Shown here: piece after piece, positions 44,908 to 54,388 of the stretch
How positions within the stretch are numbered: position 1 is the stretch's first letter
How the letters are laid out: each line of letters starts with the position of its first letter
DNA from: Aneurinibacillus thermoaerophilus
Lineage (GTDB): Bacteria; Bacillota; Bacilli; Aneurinibacillales; Aneurinibacillaceae
Assembly: GCF_900099925.1 (NCBI RefSeq)
Contig: NZ_FNDE01000002.1
Location: 1 to 64,000 of the forward strand
Direction: 5' to 3'
Length of the DNA stretch: 64,000 nt
Position numbers and translations under genes: made by a program
The notes under the pieces: generated by a model
What the model was told of the DNA's origin: nothing
Databases searched by the model: none
Seen by the model: the letters and a program-made list of their open reading frames with translations, nothing else

Positions 44908-45462
44908 ATGGACTATAAGCAACTAACCAGACCGTTCGGTAAAGACCAAATAAAAATAAGACAAGGAAGAAAAAATATGTCTTATTATTATGTTCCTTCC
45001 CAGCATGTAGTTGAACGCTTAAATGAGATCGGAACATTTAATTGGCACTTCACAATAAAGGAAAGTAAACAAATAAACGAAGAAGTTGTTGTGTTGGGAA
45101 GTTTAACAATCATGGGGAACACTAAAGAAGCCTACGGTTCAGCCCCAATTGATGATAAGAAAAGCGTAGGGGACAGTTTTAAAACGGCTTCTGCCCTTGC
45201 TCTTACAAAAGCCGCTAGTCTGTTCGGAATTCCATGTGTGTTCCATACAAAAATACAAGATAACAAACAAAATACACATAATTATCCACAAATGCCTACA
45301 TCTCAAACTAACAATGCTCAACCAAATGCTTGTATGGATTGTGGCTTAATAATAAGCGAGGCCGAAGTGCAATTTAGTAAAAAATATGCACATACTTATA
45401 AAAACAAAATCTTGTGCAAAGAATGTCAACAAAATTATAGAAACGTGAGAAGAGTAAAATAA
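44908..45462 (+). CDS. Rad52/DdrA-like single-strand annealing protein with zinc ribbon
   Basis: The first 120 residues (QLTRPFGKDQIKIRQG, YYYVPSQHVVERLNEIGTFNWHF, YGSAPIDDKKSVGDSFKTASALALTKAASLFGIP) match phage annealing proteins of the Rad52 superfamily, which promote homologous recombination. The C-terminus adds a CMDCG...CKEC zinc ribbon. Such genes normally lie with early replication genes; here it follows lysis. TTAGGAGG precedes ATG. Confidence 0.85.
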   Translation: MDYKQLTRPFGKDQIKIRQGRKNMSYYYVPSQHVVERLNEIGTFNWHFTIKESKQINEEVVVLGSLTIMGNTKEAYGSAPIDDKKSVGDSFKTASALALTKAASLFGIPCVFHTKIQDNKQNTHNYPQMPTSQTNNAQPNACMDCGLIISEAEVQFSKKYAHTYKNKILCKECQQNYRNVRRVK

Positions 45463-45479
45463 TCTCTTCTCTTTTTTTA
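45447..45479 (+). terminator. Terminator
   Basis: GAGAAGAG pairs with CTCTTCTC, then seven T residues. The stem overlaps the end of the gene. Confidence 0.85.
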
Positions 45480-45695
45480 TTTAAATTATTCGTTTAAAAA
45501 ACAAGGGATTTATCTTTCAAGAAACAAGTATACAAATAGAAATTAAATTAGTTAAAAGAAAGGGAGGTTACAGACGAAAGAAAATTTGAATACTCGCAAA
45601 AGGCTGCTGTTTCATGGAAAAATCATTGTCTTAAATAGTGTATTTTAAAATGTTCTTTAATTTGATATAATTAATTATTCGTGGAGGGAAAACAT

Positions 45696-47162
45696 ATGGC
45701 AACGGTGATCAAAGAAATGTTAAAAAATGTTGACAAAGAATTAATAAGTGAATTTCAGTCACTTCCGATAGACATTTGGGATTTTAAGGACGAAGATGTT
45801 CGTTTTGGAACACATGGGATCCATAACTATCCTGCTGTTATGGTATATCCAATAAGTCGCAAACTATTATCTATTTTCAAAAAATATCAACCTATAAAAA
45901 CATTACTTGACCCATACATGGGGTCAGGAACTTGCCTAGTTGAAGGGATTTTGGCTGATTTGGATTCTGTTTATGGAACAGACTTAAATCCATTAGCAAG
46001 ATTAATAAGTAGGGTAAAAACAAAAGCAATAGAACCAGACATTCTTAACGAACAGATAAGCCATTTGTTTTATAATCTAGATTACAATTTTACAGAATTA
46101 AGAAAAATTATTGATAAATTTGATGATTATGTAAGAAAAGAAAAGAAATTAGATGTTACTGCAAAAGATGGTTGGGGTTCTAATGCAGTAGAGATTACAA
46201 AAGAGTATCTAGCAATGCATAATATTGACCTTTATTTGCCTGAGATCAGTAATCTCGGCTATTGGTTTTTACCAAGAGTTGTTCTAGAATTACAAATTAT
46301 AAAAAACTGTATAAAATTAATAGAAAACAAAGATGTTCGCAATTTCTTATGGGTTTGTTTTAGTGAAGTAGTTCGTTTAACAAGTAATCGTCGTAACGGT
46401 GAATTTAAAATGTACCGTATGGATAAAGAAAAATTAAAAACATTCAATCCGAACGTTTTAGAAATATTCATGAATACGGTACAAAAGAACGAACAGAAGA
46501 TGTTAGAGTTTTATGATGCATATTCACAAAAACAAAAAAACACACAAGTTCATATATACAATAATAATGCTATGACACTAGAAAATATTCCAGACGAAGA
46601 GATTGATATTGTTATCACTTCTCCACCTTATGGTGATTCTCGCACAACTGTTGCGTACGGACAATTTTCACGAACTGCTTTAGAGTGGTTGGATATGCAC
46701 GAAACAGATTCTACAGAAGAAGAACTAGACGAAAGAAAAATAAGAGCAATTGATAGCAACTTACTTGGTGGAAAAATAGATAAAAATATGGAGTTTAATC
46801 TTCCTTCACCAACTTTAAGAGAAGCATACGAACAAATAAAACAAAAAGACGAAAAACGTGCATTGGAAGTTTATGCTTTTTACAGAGATTTGAACGAGTC
46901 CATAAGAGCAATCACAAGTAAAATGAAAAAGAATGGGTATCAGTGCTGGGTCGTTGGGAATAGAACAGTAAAGGAGATTCAGTTACCAACTCATCAAATT
47001 TTAATTGAACTTGCTGAACATCATGGAAATGCTTATGTAACTACACTTGTAAGAAATATTTCAAATAAAGTAATGCCTTTACTAAACAGTCCAACAAATA
47101 AGACCGGACAAAAAGTAGCCACTATGACAAACGAACATATAGTAATTATTCGTAAGCAATAG
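45696..47162 (+). CDS. DNA methyltransferase of a type II restriction-modification system
   Basis: A 488-residue SAM-dependent enzyme. The SAM motif LDPYMGSGTCLVEG is near residue 70 and the catalytic motif ITSPPYGDSRTTVAYGQFSR near residue 305. SPPY points to exocyclic amino methylation, N4-cytosine or N6-adenine. The partner nuclease family MvaI/BcnI goes with N4-cytosine enzymes, which favours that. It ends 29 bp from the convergent nuclease gene. ATG at 45696 follows GGAGGG. The target sequence cannot be read from the protein. Confidence 0.88.
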   Translation: MATVIKEMLKNVDKELISEFQSLPIDIWDFKDEDVRFGTHGIHNYPAVMVYPISRKLLSIFKKYQPIKTLLDPYMGSGTCLVEGILADLDSVYGTDLNPLARLISRVKTKAIEPDILNEQISHLFYNLDYNFTELRKIIDKFDDYVRKEKKLDVTAKDGWGSNAVEITKEYLAMHNIDLYLPEISNLGYWFLPRVVLELQIIKNCIKLIENKDVRNFLWVCFSEVVRLTSNRRNGEFKMYRMDKEKLKTFNPNVLEIFMNTVQKNEQKMLEFYDAYSQKQKNTQVHIYNNNAMTLENIPDEEIDIVITSPPYGDSRTTVAYGQFSRTALEWLDMHETDSTEEELDERKIRAIDSNLLGGKIDKNMEFNLPSPTLREAYEQIKQKDEKRALEVYAFYRDLNESIRAITSKMKKNGYQCWVVGNRTVKEIQLPTHQILIELAEHHGNAYVTTLVRNISNKVMPLLNSPTNKTGQKVATMTNEHIVIIRKQ

Positions 47163-47192
47163 ACGGAGAAGATCTTCTCCGTCTATATTTTT
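47159..47192. terminator. Bidirectional terminator between methylase and nuclease
   Basis: A perfect palindrome 47159-47186 centred on AGATCT, with T tracts after it, between the convergent stop codons. Confidence 0.9.
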
Positions 47193-47895
47193 ATAAAATA
47201 CGTTCTTTTGTTTCATAAAATTCATCGATTTTATTTTTACGAATACGAAAAGCAGTTCCTCTTGAACGTCCCGCTCCACTTGGCTTCAAATGAACACGAA
47301 AATCTATGTATATATCGCCATTTTCCATAACCTCTAGGAATTTGTCGCCAGTAAAGTTTTTACACAAATAAACTTCATCGTATAAGAATTCTTCGTTTGC
47401 ACCTCTACCTCTATGATGTGCTGGAACATATATAAGACTTTTACTTATTTTTTCAAGAAATTTTTGAGCAAGTAACTCTTTGTCATAATACCCTAAAATA
47501 ACCTCATTACCGTCATCTAACCGTTTAACAATATTTATTCTATCGTTTTTAACAACTGCTCGGATATTTTGTGCATTATAAACACTTGACGAAAAAGTTG
47601 ATTTTAAAGCATATCTGCCCTTTTTATCAACATAACCATATTTAGTTAGCATTTCTTCCCAACTCATATCACGAACTGGCTCAAGTGTAAAAAGTGTTAA
47701 TAGAGAAGAAGAATTTCTACGAACTGCTTTTAGTTCGCCTGTTTCACCAAGATCGGGTAAATCAATGTTATTTTCTGTAATACCTAGTAAATCTTCTAGT
47801 GTTTTACCTACTCCAGTATCCGCTCCACGATGAGTCTTTACCCAACCCATTTTCTTTATTTGTTCCATTTTTGTTAAAAAAGTGTTCAAATCCAT
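47191..47895 (-). CDS. Restriction endonuclease, MvaI/BcnI family
   Basis: A 234-residue enzyme with WVKTHRGADTGVGKTLEDLLGI, ENNIDLPDLGETGELKAVR (active-site Glu and the ELK pair) and SLLTLFTLEPVRDMSWEEML, which match the MvaI/BcnI family. MvaI and BcnI cut CCWGG and CCSGG; the site of this enzyme is not known. ATG at 47895 follows TGGGGGT; an upstream TTG would add 14 residues. It is convergent with its methyltransferase, and promoter control may keep the nuclease low. Confidence 0.88.
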   Translation of the reverse strand: MDLNTFLTKMEQIKKMGWVKTHRGADTGVGKTLEDLLGITENNIDLPDLGETGELKAVRRNSSSLLTLFTLEPVRDMSWEEMLTKYGYVDKKGRYALKSTFSSSVYNAQNIRAVVKNDRINIVKRLDDGNEVILGYYDKELLAQKFLEKISKSLIYVPAHHRGRGANEEFLYDEVYLCKNFTGDKFLEVMENGDIYIDFRVHLKPSGAGRSRGTAFRIRKNKIDEFYETKERIL

Positions 47896-48080
47896 TATTT
47901 TACCCCCAACTATTAGATTCCATTTATTAGAATACAAGATTCTTCAAAATGGTTCCATAGTCTGGTGTAAAATAATTTAAAATAATTAATTTTATACTAT
48001 TAATCAATCCACAACATAATTTAAAAATGGTAGTATATTAACATATGAAAAAATTATTTAAATAAGGAGTAAAGCCAAAT

Positions 48081-48425
48081 ATGAAATTATACTCACTTGT
48101 GTTAAATGATAATAATTATTTTATTAAACAGTATGTAAAAGATAACAATGCGGAAATAGTAAAAGAACAAACTTATAGACCTAACGAATATTTCAATTAT
48201 CCAAATCTGGAAGAAATAAAGATGGAAATGAAGAACATTGGGGCAGAAGCATTAATTCTGAACGATATCCATGATTTACAGGATATTAATACTTTCGAGG
48301 AATTTATTAATCAAGCGGAGAAGAACAATATAGAAGTTATTTTTGCTAGTCAAAAATTAAAAACTTCAAAAAAGTATACAATAAGAGAACTAGTATTTTA
48401 TTTATCTAGGAATTTTTACAATTAA
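48081..48425 (+). CDS. Possible catalytically inactive resolvase-fold protein, 114 residues
   Basis: The middle, EALILNDIHDLQDINTFEEFINQAEKNNIEVIF, has the length and rhythm of the serine-recombinase segment that carries the conserved DRLGR, but the arginines are gone. The start (YSLVLNDNNYFIKQY) lacks the catalytic serine. It may be a degenerate recombinase N-terminal domain used as a regulator. TAAGGAG precedes ATG. It lies near attR, so it could modulate the recombinase. The family link is a visual judgement. Confidence 0.5.
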   Translation: MKLYSLVLNDNNYFIKQYVKDNNAEIVKEQTYRPNEYFNYPNLEEIKMEMKNIGAEALILNDIHDLQDINTFEEFINQAEKNNIEVIFASQKLKTSKKYTIRELVFYLSRNFYN

Positions 48426-48461
48426 TTGATATATAAATATCGTATTATAGAGGCAACGTAC

Positions 48462-48494
48462 GCAGGGTAAAATAAAAAATCCCTGCTTTTTTAT
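48462..48494 (+). terminator. Terminator
   Basis: GCAGGG pairs with CCCTGC across a 13-nt A-rich loop, then TTTTTT. Confidence 0.75.
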
Positions 48495-48626
48495 TTTTGG
48501 TCCTTCTCAAAAAAATCACTATATAGTATAATTATTCCATATTTAATTATAACATCAAAATAGCAAGCAAGTGGTTGCCATTGCAACACAACTAAAAATA
48601 ATTATTTGAAGAACTACTTAAAACAT

Positions 48627-48703
48627 AGTTTAAACTACATATATTAATAATAATGTAAAAAACACAGTTAAAACTACAACTTTAAAACACCGCTTAAAAT
48701 ACA
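48627..48703. repeat. Degenerate direct repeats near attR
   Basis: AGTTTAAACTACA at 48627, AGTTAAAACTACA at 48666 and GCTTAAAATACA at 48692, with similar ACTTAAAAC and CTTTAAAAC half-copies between them. They lie in the 306-bp gene-free stretch 48426-48731, about 350 bp from attR. Confidence 0.55.
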
Positions 48704-48737
48704 TACCACTCCTGCTAGCACAGTAGGGGGTATGTAT

Positions 48738-49007
48738 ATGTTAGTTAAAGAAAGAATATTACACGAAAATCAATCCCTTCACCTGCATATGATGTACAAA
48801 CGGCATCATCGTGCAGGGGTGAAGGGGATGGAAACAGTCACTCAACCTTCTCATCCTTCCCACAAAATCACAGAGATCGAGGGGAAGTATGGAACAATCA
48901 AAGTATTTAAATCTCAAAGGGAAGTTTCAAAAACGGACGAGGATATTCATTCTTTAATCGCAAGGGTTCTGCTAATGAAACAAAAAAGACTAGCCAACAA
49001 CGGTTAG
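48738..49007 (+). CDS. Small phage protein next to attR, candidate directionality factor
   Basis: About 89 residues from ATG 48738, 7 bases after AGGGGG (an ATG at 48732 is too close). The N-terminus is basic and His-rich. The last 50 residues (EIEGKYGTIKVFKSQREVSK, DIHSLIARVLLMKQKR) resemble short proteins found near mobile elements. It is the last gene before attR, and SPbeta keeps its directionality factor gene sprB in a like place. No direct evidence for that role. Confidence 0.6.
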   Translation: MLVKERILHENQSLHLHMMYKRHHRAGVKGMETVTQPSHPSHKITEIEGKYGTIKVFKSQREVSKTDEDIHSLIARVLLMKQKRLANNG

Positions 49008-49015
49008 TCTTTTTT
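48982..49015 (+). terminator. Terminator at the right end of the prophage
   Basis: AAAAAAGACTA pairs with TAGTCTTTTTT, with inner CC/GG. It may keep phage transcription out of the prkA 3' part. Confidence 0.9.
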
Positions 49016-49049
49016 CCATTTATTAGGGAAATAGATACATAATTTTATA

Positions 49050-49080
49050 TTTTAGTAGATATCATACCATCACCGATGAG
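49050..49080 (+). other. attR: right junction of the prophage
   Basis: TTTTAGTAGATATCAT (49050-49065), a 12-nt arm (49066-49077), then GA at 49078-49079. From the GAG codon at 49078 the frame reads E-L-I-V-A-H-T-N-E, the conserved continuation of PrkA after the left part. Confidence 0.85.
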
Positions 49081-50112
49081 CTTATCGTTGCCCATACAAA
49101 CGAATCAGAGTACAAAGCATTTATCAGTAATAAGAAAAATGAAGCCCTCCAATCCCGGATGATCGTGATGCGCATTCCGTATAACTTGCGCGTATCGGAT
49201 GAGGAGAAAATTTATGGGAAGCTAATTAGACAAAGCGACCTTGGACACGTCCATATCGCGCCGCATTCCCTGCGTGCTGCAGCGATTTTCTCCACTTTGA
49301 CACGCTTGAAGGAATCGAAGAAGCAGGGCGTTGATTTGTTGAAGAAAATGCGGTTGTATAACGGGGACGCTGTGGAAGGATTCAAAGACTCAGACATTAA
49401 GGAACTGCAAAGCGAATTTCCGGATGAGGGCATGTCTGGCATTGACCCGCGTTATGTTATTAATCGTATTTCTAGTGCTCTTATTCGCCGCGATACCGAA
49501 TGCATCAATGCCCTTGATATTTTGCGGGCGCTCAAGGATGGCTTGGATCAGTCACCTACCATTACAAAGGAAGATAAAGAACGCTACCTTACATTCATTA
49601 ACATTGCGCGCAAGGAGTATGACGAGTTAGCCAAAAAAGAAGTACAAAAAGCGTTTGTTTACTCGTATGAAGAATCTGCGAAAACCCTTTTGGATAACTA
49701 TCTTGATAACGTAGAGTCCTATTGCAACAAAACGAAGGTATGTGACCCTATTACCGGTGAAGAAATGGACGCGGATGAAAAACTTATGCGGTCGATTGAG
49801 GAACAGATTGGCATCTCGGAGAATGCGAAAAAAGCATTCCGTGAAGAGATACTCATCCGGATTTCTGCTTATGCGCGTAAAGGCAAGCGATTCGACTATA
49901 ACAGTCATGAACGACTGCGCGAAGCGATCGAGAAGAAGTTATTTGCTGATTTGAAAGATGTTGTCAAAATCACGACCTCAACCAAAACGCCGGACGAAGT
50001 GCAGTTGAAGAAAGTAAATGAAGTAACCGCGCGCTTGATTGACGAGCATGGATACTGCCCGATTTGTGCAAACGAACTCTTGCGTTATGTGGGCAGTCTT
50101 TTGAATCGATAA
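49078..50112 (+). pseudogene. prkA: prkA, 3' part (interrupted by the prophage)
   Basis: Encodes the C-terminal 344 residues of PrkA, from ELIVAHTNESEYKAFISNKK to VGSLLNR, including IAPHSLRAAAIFSTLTRLKE and DEGMSGIDPRYVINRISSAL. The frame is fully intact and ends with the normal stop. Alone it has no start or ribosome site at the junction. Joined to 14035-14900 it gives 632 residues, the usual PrkA length. It is followed 23 bp later by yhbH, so loss of prkA transcription across the insert may also reduce yhbH and spoVR expression. Confidence 0.95.
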
Positions 50113-50135
50113 GCGGTGAAAAAGGGGGAAATTTT

Positions 50136-51275
50136 ATGAAACAAGAACCACCGTTTATCATTTCACGTGAAGATTGGTCGCTGCACCGTAAAGGTCATCA
50201 GGATCAGCAACGCCACCAGGAAAAGGTGAAGGAAGCAATCAAACAAAATCTTCCTGATTTAATAAATGAAGAAAGCATTGTTATGTCGAACGGACGGGAT
50301 GTTGTAAAAATCCCGATCCGTTCTCTTGATGAATATCGTATTAGATATAATTACAACAAAAGTAAACATGTCGGCCAAGGTGATGGCGATTCTAAAGTTG
50401 GCGACGTGATTGCACGAGAAAGCGGAGCGGGTCAGGGGCCGGGCGCAGGCGATCAGCCTGGCATAGATTACTATGAGGCGGAGATTTCAGTAGAAGAGCT
50501 GGAAGAGATGCTATTCGCCGAAATGGAATTGCCGAATCTTCAACAAAAACAAGAGGATCAAGTGATCGTTACCGATATTCGCTTTAATGATGTAAGGAAA
50601 AAAGGACTGATAGGAAATATTGACAAAAAGCGTACGATTTTGGAGGCGCTGCGTCGCAATGCGCGAGAAGGATACAAAGGAATTAAAAACATTATTGATG
50701 AAGATTTGCGTTTCAAAACATGGGAAGAAATCGTCAGACCACACTCCAACGCGGTTATCATCGCAATGATGGACACTTCAGGTTCGATGGGGGCGTTGGA
50801 AAAGTACGTAGCGCGTAGCTTTTTTTTCTGGATGACCCGATTTTTGCGCACGAAGTATGAGAAGGTGGAAATTGTATTTATTGCACACCATACCGAAGCG
50901 AAAGAAGTAACGGAAGAAGCGTTCTTTTCCAAAGGTGAGAGCGGGGGCACGATTTGCTCGTCCGCCTATCGTAAAGCGCTTGAGATTATCGATAGCCGTT
51001 ACCCACCATCTCTGTATAATATTTATCCATTTCATTTTTCAGACGGCGATAATTTGACATCAGACAATGATCGTTGCGTGAAGCTGGTAAAAGAGCTAAT
51101 GGCAAGGTGCAATATGTTCGGATATGGTGAGGTTAACCAATATAATAGACATTCAACATTAATGTCTGCCTATAAACATATTAAAGATCCAAAATTCAAA
51201 TACTGTATCGTTCGTGAAAAAGGTGAGGTTTATAAAGCGTTAACCACTTTCTTTGGGAAGGAGGAGAAAGAGTGA
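50136..51275 (+). CDS. yhbH: YhbH-family sporulation protein (DUF444)
   Basis: A 379-residue protein of the DUF444 family with a von Willebrand A-like domain (MMDTSGSMG, metal-binding DxSxS) in the C-terminal half. In Bacillus and proteobacteria it is linked to PrkA in operons. ATG at 50136 follows AAAGGGGG. It overlaps spoVR by 4 bases (GTGA). Confidence 0.93.
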   Translation: MKQEPPFIISREDWSLHRKGHQDQQRHQEKVKEAIKQNLPDLINEESIVMSNGRDVVKIPIRSLDEYRIRYNYNKSKHVGQGDGDSKVGDVIARESGAGQGPGAGDQPGIDYYEAEISVEELEEMLFAEMELPNLQQKQEDQVIVTDIRFNDVRKKGLIGNIDKKRTILEALRRNAREGYKGIKNIIDEDLRFKTWEEIVRPHSNAVIIAMMDTSGSMGALEKYVARSFFFWMTRFLRTKYEKVEIVFIAHHTEAKEVTEEAFFSKGESGGTICSSAYRKALEIIDSRYPPSLYNIYPFHFSDGDNLTSDNDRCVKLVKELMARCNMFGYGEVNQYNRHSTLMSAYKHIKDPKFKYCIVREKGEVYKALTTFFGKEEKE

Positions 51276-52708
51276 CATCGGATGAGGTTAGACAATTAGA
51301 GCGGGCGGTTGATGAGATTACTGAAATTGCCAAAGGGTTCGGGCTTGATTTTTATCCGATGCGCTATGAAATTTGTCCGGCGGACATTATTTATACGTTT
51401 GGCGCATATGGTATGCCAACACGCTTTTCTCATTGGAGTTTTGGTAAAGCTTTCTATAAAATGAAACTGCAGTACGATTTAGGTTTAAGCAAAATCTACG
51501 AACTAGTCATCAATTCGAATCCGTGCTATGCGTTTCTTCTGGAGGGCAATTCGTTAATTCAAAATAAACTGATTGTAGCCCACGTGCTGGCACATTGCGA
51601 TTTCTTCAAAAATAACGTTCGTTTCAGCAAGACAAACCGAAATATGGTCGAGAGCATGGCGGCGACAGCAGAGCGGCTGCGCCAGTATGAGATTGAATAT
51701 GGCAAGCAAACCGTAGAAGAGTTTCTTGACGCGGTGCTTGCGATTCAGGAGCATGTCGATCCAAGTTTGAACCGCCGCCATTTTAGCTGGGCGGAAGAGA
51801 TAGAAAAAAAACGGAACACCGTCGAACTAAAAAAAAACAACCCTTATGGGGATATATGGTTTTTAGACGAAGAGGAGCAGAAACGACGGAAAATTGCGGA
51901 AGAAGAAGTGAAGAAGAGGTGGGATCGCTTCCCTCCAGATCCGGAAAAAGACTTGCTTTTGTTCATTGAAGAGTTTAGTCCGCGCTTGGAGAATTGGCAA
52001 CGCGACGTACTTACGATTATGCGGGAAGAAATGCTGTATTTCTGGCCGCAAATTGAGACGAAAATTATGAATGAAGGCTGGGCGTCTTACTGGCACCAGC
52101 GTATTCTGCGGGAAATGGATTTAACTGAAGAGGAGACCATTGAATACGCGAAGCTGAATGCTGGTGTTGTGCAGCCGTCTACCATAAGCATTAACCCGTA
52201 TTATTTAGGCCTGAAAATGTTCGAAGATATTGAAGAGCGCTGGAATAACCCGACTAAAGAAGAACAGGAACGTTTTGGTCGAAAGCCAGGCATGGGGCGT
52301 GAGAAGATCTTTGAAGTACGCGAACTGGACAGTGATATTTCTTTTATCCGTAACTATTTAACAAAAGAACTTGTTGAAAAAATGGATATGTACGTATTCG
52401 CACGTCAAGGCAACGATTGGACGATTACAGACAAATCGTGGGAGATAGTGCGCGATCAACTGGTGACGAGTCGCGTCAATGGCGGATTTCCATACATTTT
52501 AGTACAGGATGGCGATTACTTGCGCAATGGCGAGCTGTATTTGTTTCACCAGTATGAGGGAATGGAATTGGATATAAAGCACCTGGAAAGAACGTTGCCA
52601 TATATCTATAAGCTTTGGGGCAGAACGGTGCACTTGGAGACAAAAATCGAGGAACGTCGCGTGCTGTTTACTTATGACGGTAAGAAGTGTCACCGGAGAT
52701 TTCTTTAA
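51272..52708 (+). CDS. spoVR: Stage V sporulation protein R
   Basis: A 478-residue member of the SpoVR family, needed for normal spore cortex in Bacillus. Contains [31 protein letters not shown] and [14 protein letters not shown], typical of the family. GTG start at the overlap with yhbH, behind AAGGAGGAG. The three-gene order prkA-yhbH-spoVR matches the conserved ycgB-linked set in other bacteria. Confidence 0.95.
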   Translation: MTSDEVRQLERAVDEITEIAKGFGLDFYPMRYEICPADIIYTFGAYGMPTRFSHWSFGKAFYKMKLQYDLGLSKIYELVINSNPCYAFLLEGNSLIQNKLIVAHVLAHCDFFKNNVRFSKTNRNMVESMAATAERLRQYEIEYGKQTVEEFLDAVLAIQEHVDPSLNRRHFSWAEEIEKKRNTVELKKNNPYGDIWFLDEEEQKRRKIAEEEVKKRWDRFPPDPEKDLLLFIEEFSPRLENWQRDVLTIMREEMLYFWPQIETKIMNEGWASYWHQRILREMDLTEEETIEYAKLNAGVVQPSTISINPYYLGLKMFEDIEERWNNPTKEEQERFGRKPGMGREKIFEVRELDSDISFIRNYLTKELVEKMDMYVFARQGNDWTITDKSWEIVRDQLVTSRVNGGFPYILVQDGDYLRNGELYLFHQYEGMELDIKHLERTLPYIYKLWGRTVHLETKIEERRVLFTYDGKKCHRRFL

Positions 52709-52714
52709 TTACCG

Positions 52715-52743
52715 AAGACCGCTACAGGAAAAGCGGTCTTTTT
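52715..52743 (+). terminator. Terminator after spoVR
   Basis: AAGACCGCT pairs with AGCGGTCTT, then TTTC. Confidence 0.88.
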
Positions 52744-52842
52744 CTTTCCCATATTATTCATACAAGGTAAAGAAATTTTTTCTTTTTTGTCTAACTAACT
52801 ATTTAACCAAAGGAGAAAAGGAAGAAAAAGGGGGATTTGGCG

Positions 52843-53130
52843 ATGGCGCGAATCGACACGGGCGGAATTTTGATTTCCGTATTTATTGGCTTTGTGCTTG
52901 GATTGAAAATGCAGGATAATTATTTATGGGTACAGCCAAAACCGACGGAAAATGCGCTGCAAGCAATTGCCTCCACGGATGTTGTGCAAGCGAAGAATAT
53001 AACAAAGGAAAGGCTTGTAGAAGAACTAAAGAAATACATGACATCCAACTTTGGCTACCAGTCGTTAAAAGTTTCATGGATTCAATATATTAAAGATTAC
53101 GATATTTTTTTGAAAACGAAGGTGTTATGA
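52843..53130 (+). CDS. Hypothetical signal-anchored protein, 95 residues
   Basis: One N-terminal hydrophobic segment (GGILISVFIGFVLGL) and an extracytoplasmic helical domain. Not recognised. ATG at 52843 is 8 bases after GGGGG. It overlaps the start of the next small gene. Confidence 0.65.
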   Translation: MARIDTGGILISVFIGFVLGLKMQDNYLWVQPKPTENALQAIASTDVVQAKNITKERLVEELKKYMTSNFGYQSLKVSWIQYIKDYDIFLKTKVL

Positions 53131-53300
53131 TTCAAGTTCAGACTCATTTGCTTGAAACGAGCGGGGATTTAGTATATATGTTAAACGCGGTACAAGGGTT
53201 TGTGAAAAGCCGCTTGCCGGATATGTATGAACAGAGTCGAGTCGTGATTATAAACCAAAAAGGGGATATACTGATGGAAAGGAAGTTTTCTGCTTCATAA
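53127..53300 (+). CDS. Hypothetical protein, 57 residues
   Basis: ATG at 53127 overlaps the stop codon of the previous gene (ATGA). The peptide starts MIQVQTHLLETSGDLVYMLN. It is probably translated by coupling. Not recognised. Confidence 0.55.
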   Translation: MIQVQTHLLETSGDLVYMLNAVQGFVKSRLPDMYEQSRVVIINQKGDILMERKFSAS

Positions 53301-53345
53301 AGATAAACGATTATTATAGGGAACAGAAAACGGAGGGATGCAGTG

Positions 53346-54116
53346 ATGGTACCTGCTTTGTTTGTTGCACACGGCGCGCCGACATTGGTATTAGAAGAAA
53401 ATCAATATACGAAGATGCTAAAAGGATTGGCTGATCGTCTGCCGGAACCTCGTGCTATTGTGTTGTTTTCGGCGCATTGGGAAGCGCCTGTACAGATGGT
53501 GAGTGCTGTAGAAGAATATGAGATGATATATGATTTTTACGGTTTTCCGGAAGAAATGTATAAAATTGTATATCCGGCCAAAGGAAACAAGGATCTTGCA
53601 CAGAAGATCGTAAAGTTGTTGGAGGAAAGTGGAACCGATTCCAAAGTGGACGCGGAGAGGGGGATTGATCACGGAGCTTGGGTGGTACTTCGGTTGATGT
53701 ACCCGGATGCTCGTGTCCCGGTTGTTGTGCTATCGGTGAATCCTGCGCTTTCCCCTGCGGAGCAATATTACATAGGGCGGGCGCTGGCACCGTTGCGGAA
53801 AGAAGGTGTGATGATTATTGGAAGCGGCGGAACGGTACATAATTTGCATAGGTTGAATTGGAACAGTTTAGAAAAAGAAAAGTGGGCGGCCACGTTTGAC
53901 GATTGGCTGCAAGCAAAAATAGAGATGTGGGATACGGATTCGCTGTTTAGGTATGAGACGGAAGCGCCGTATGGCAGGGAAGCTGTGCCACGCAACGAGC
54001 ACTTTATTCCGCTGTTGCTCGCCATGGGGGCGGCGGATGACGGAAGAAAAGCGGATTTGCTGCATCGGGAATATCAGCATGGAAGCTTGAGTCTATGTTG
54101 TTGGAAGTTTGAATAA
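53346..54116 (+). CDS. Class III extradiol dioxygenase (DODA type)
   Basis: A ring-opening or aromatic-aldehyde-type dioxygenase. The 256-residue protein has the iron ligands expected for the DODA family: AHGAPTLVLE (His), SAHWEAP (His), GIDHGAW (His) and GSGGTVHNL. Substrates in this family include DOPA and other catechols; the substrate here is unknown. A GTG 3 bases upstream could also be the start. GGAGGG lies upstream. Confidence 0.9.
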   Translation: MVPALFVAHGAPTLVLEENQYTKMLKGLADRLPEPRAIVLFSAHWEAPVQMVSAVEEYEMIYDFYGFPEEMYKIVYPAKGNKDLAQKIVKLLEESGTDSKVDAERGIDHGAWVVLRLMYPDARVPVVVLSVNPALSPAEQYYIGRALAPLRKEGVMIIGSGGTVHNLHRLNWNSLEKEKWAATFDDWLQAKIEMWDTDSLFRYETEAPYGREAVPRNEHFIPLLLAMGAADDGRKADLLHREYQHGSLSLCCWKFE

Positions 54117-54260
54117 TCAGTGTAAGGGTGTCGCAATTTATAGTCATTTAACTACAAATTGCTAATTGGAAGCATCCTTCCTCTGCAGACGAGCAGCCGA
54201 TTGGTAGGTATTCAGTATACAACGATTGGCAAAGTATTTGAATATTCGCGTCACGCATTT

Positions 54261-54305
54261 GAAATATGAAAGACCTTTCGATAATTGAAGGGTCTTTCAT
54301 ATTTC
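54261..54305. terminator. Terminator between convergent genes
   Basis: A 15-bp perfect stem, 54261-54275 with 54291-54305. Confidence 0.85.
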
Positions 54306-54388
54306 AAAGCGGTGTTTGAACAGCATGTATCCAGTTTTATGACGTTTTCGGATATAATCTTGCGTTTTATACGGCAACAGATGTAATG

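Noticed and set aside
45560-45630. Short frame TDERKFEYSQKAAVSW after AGGGAGG
   Set aside because: There is no start codon at the right place. It might be a decayed gene, but the evidence is too thin.
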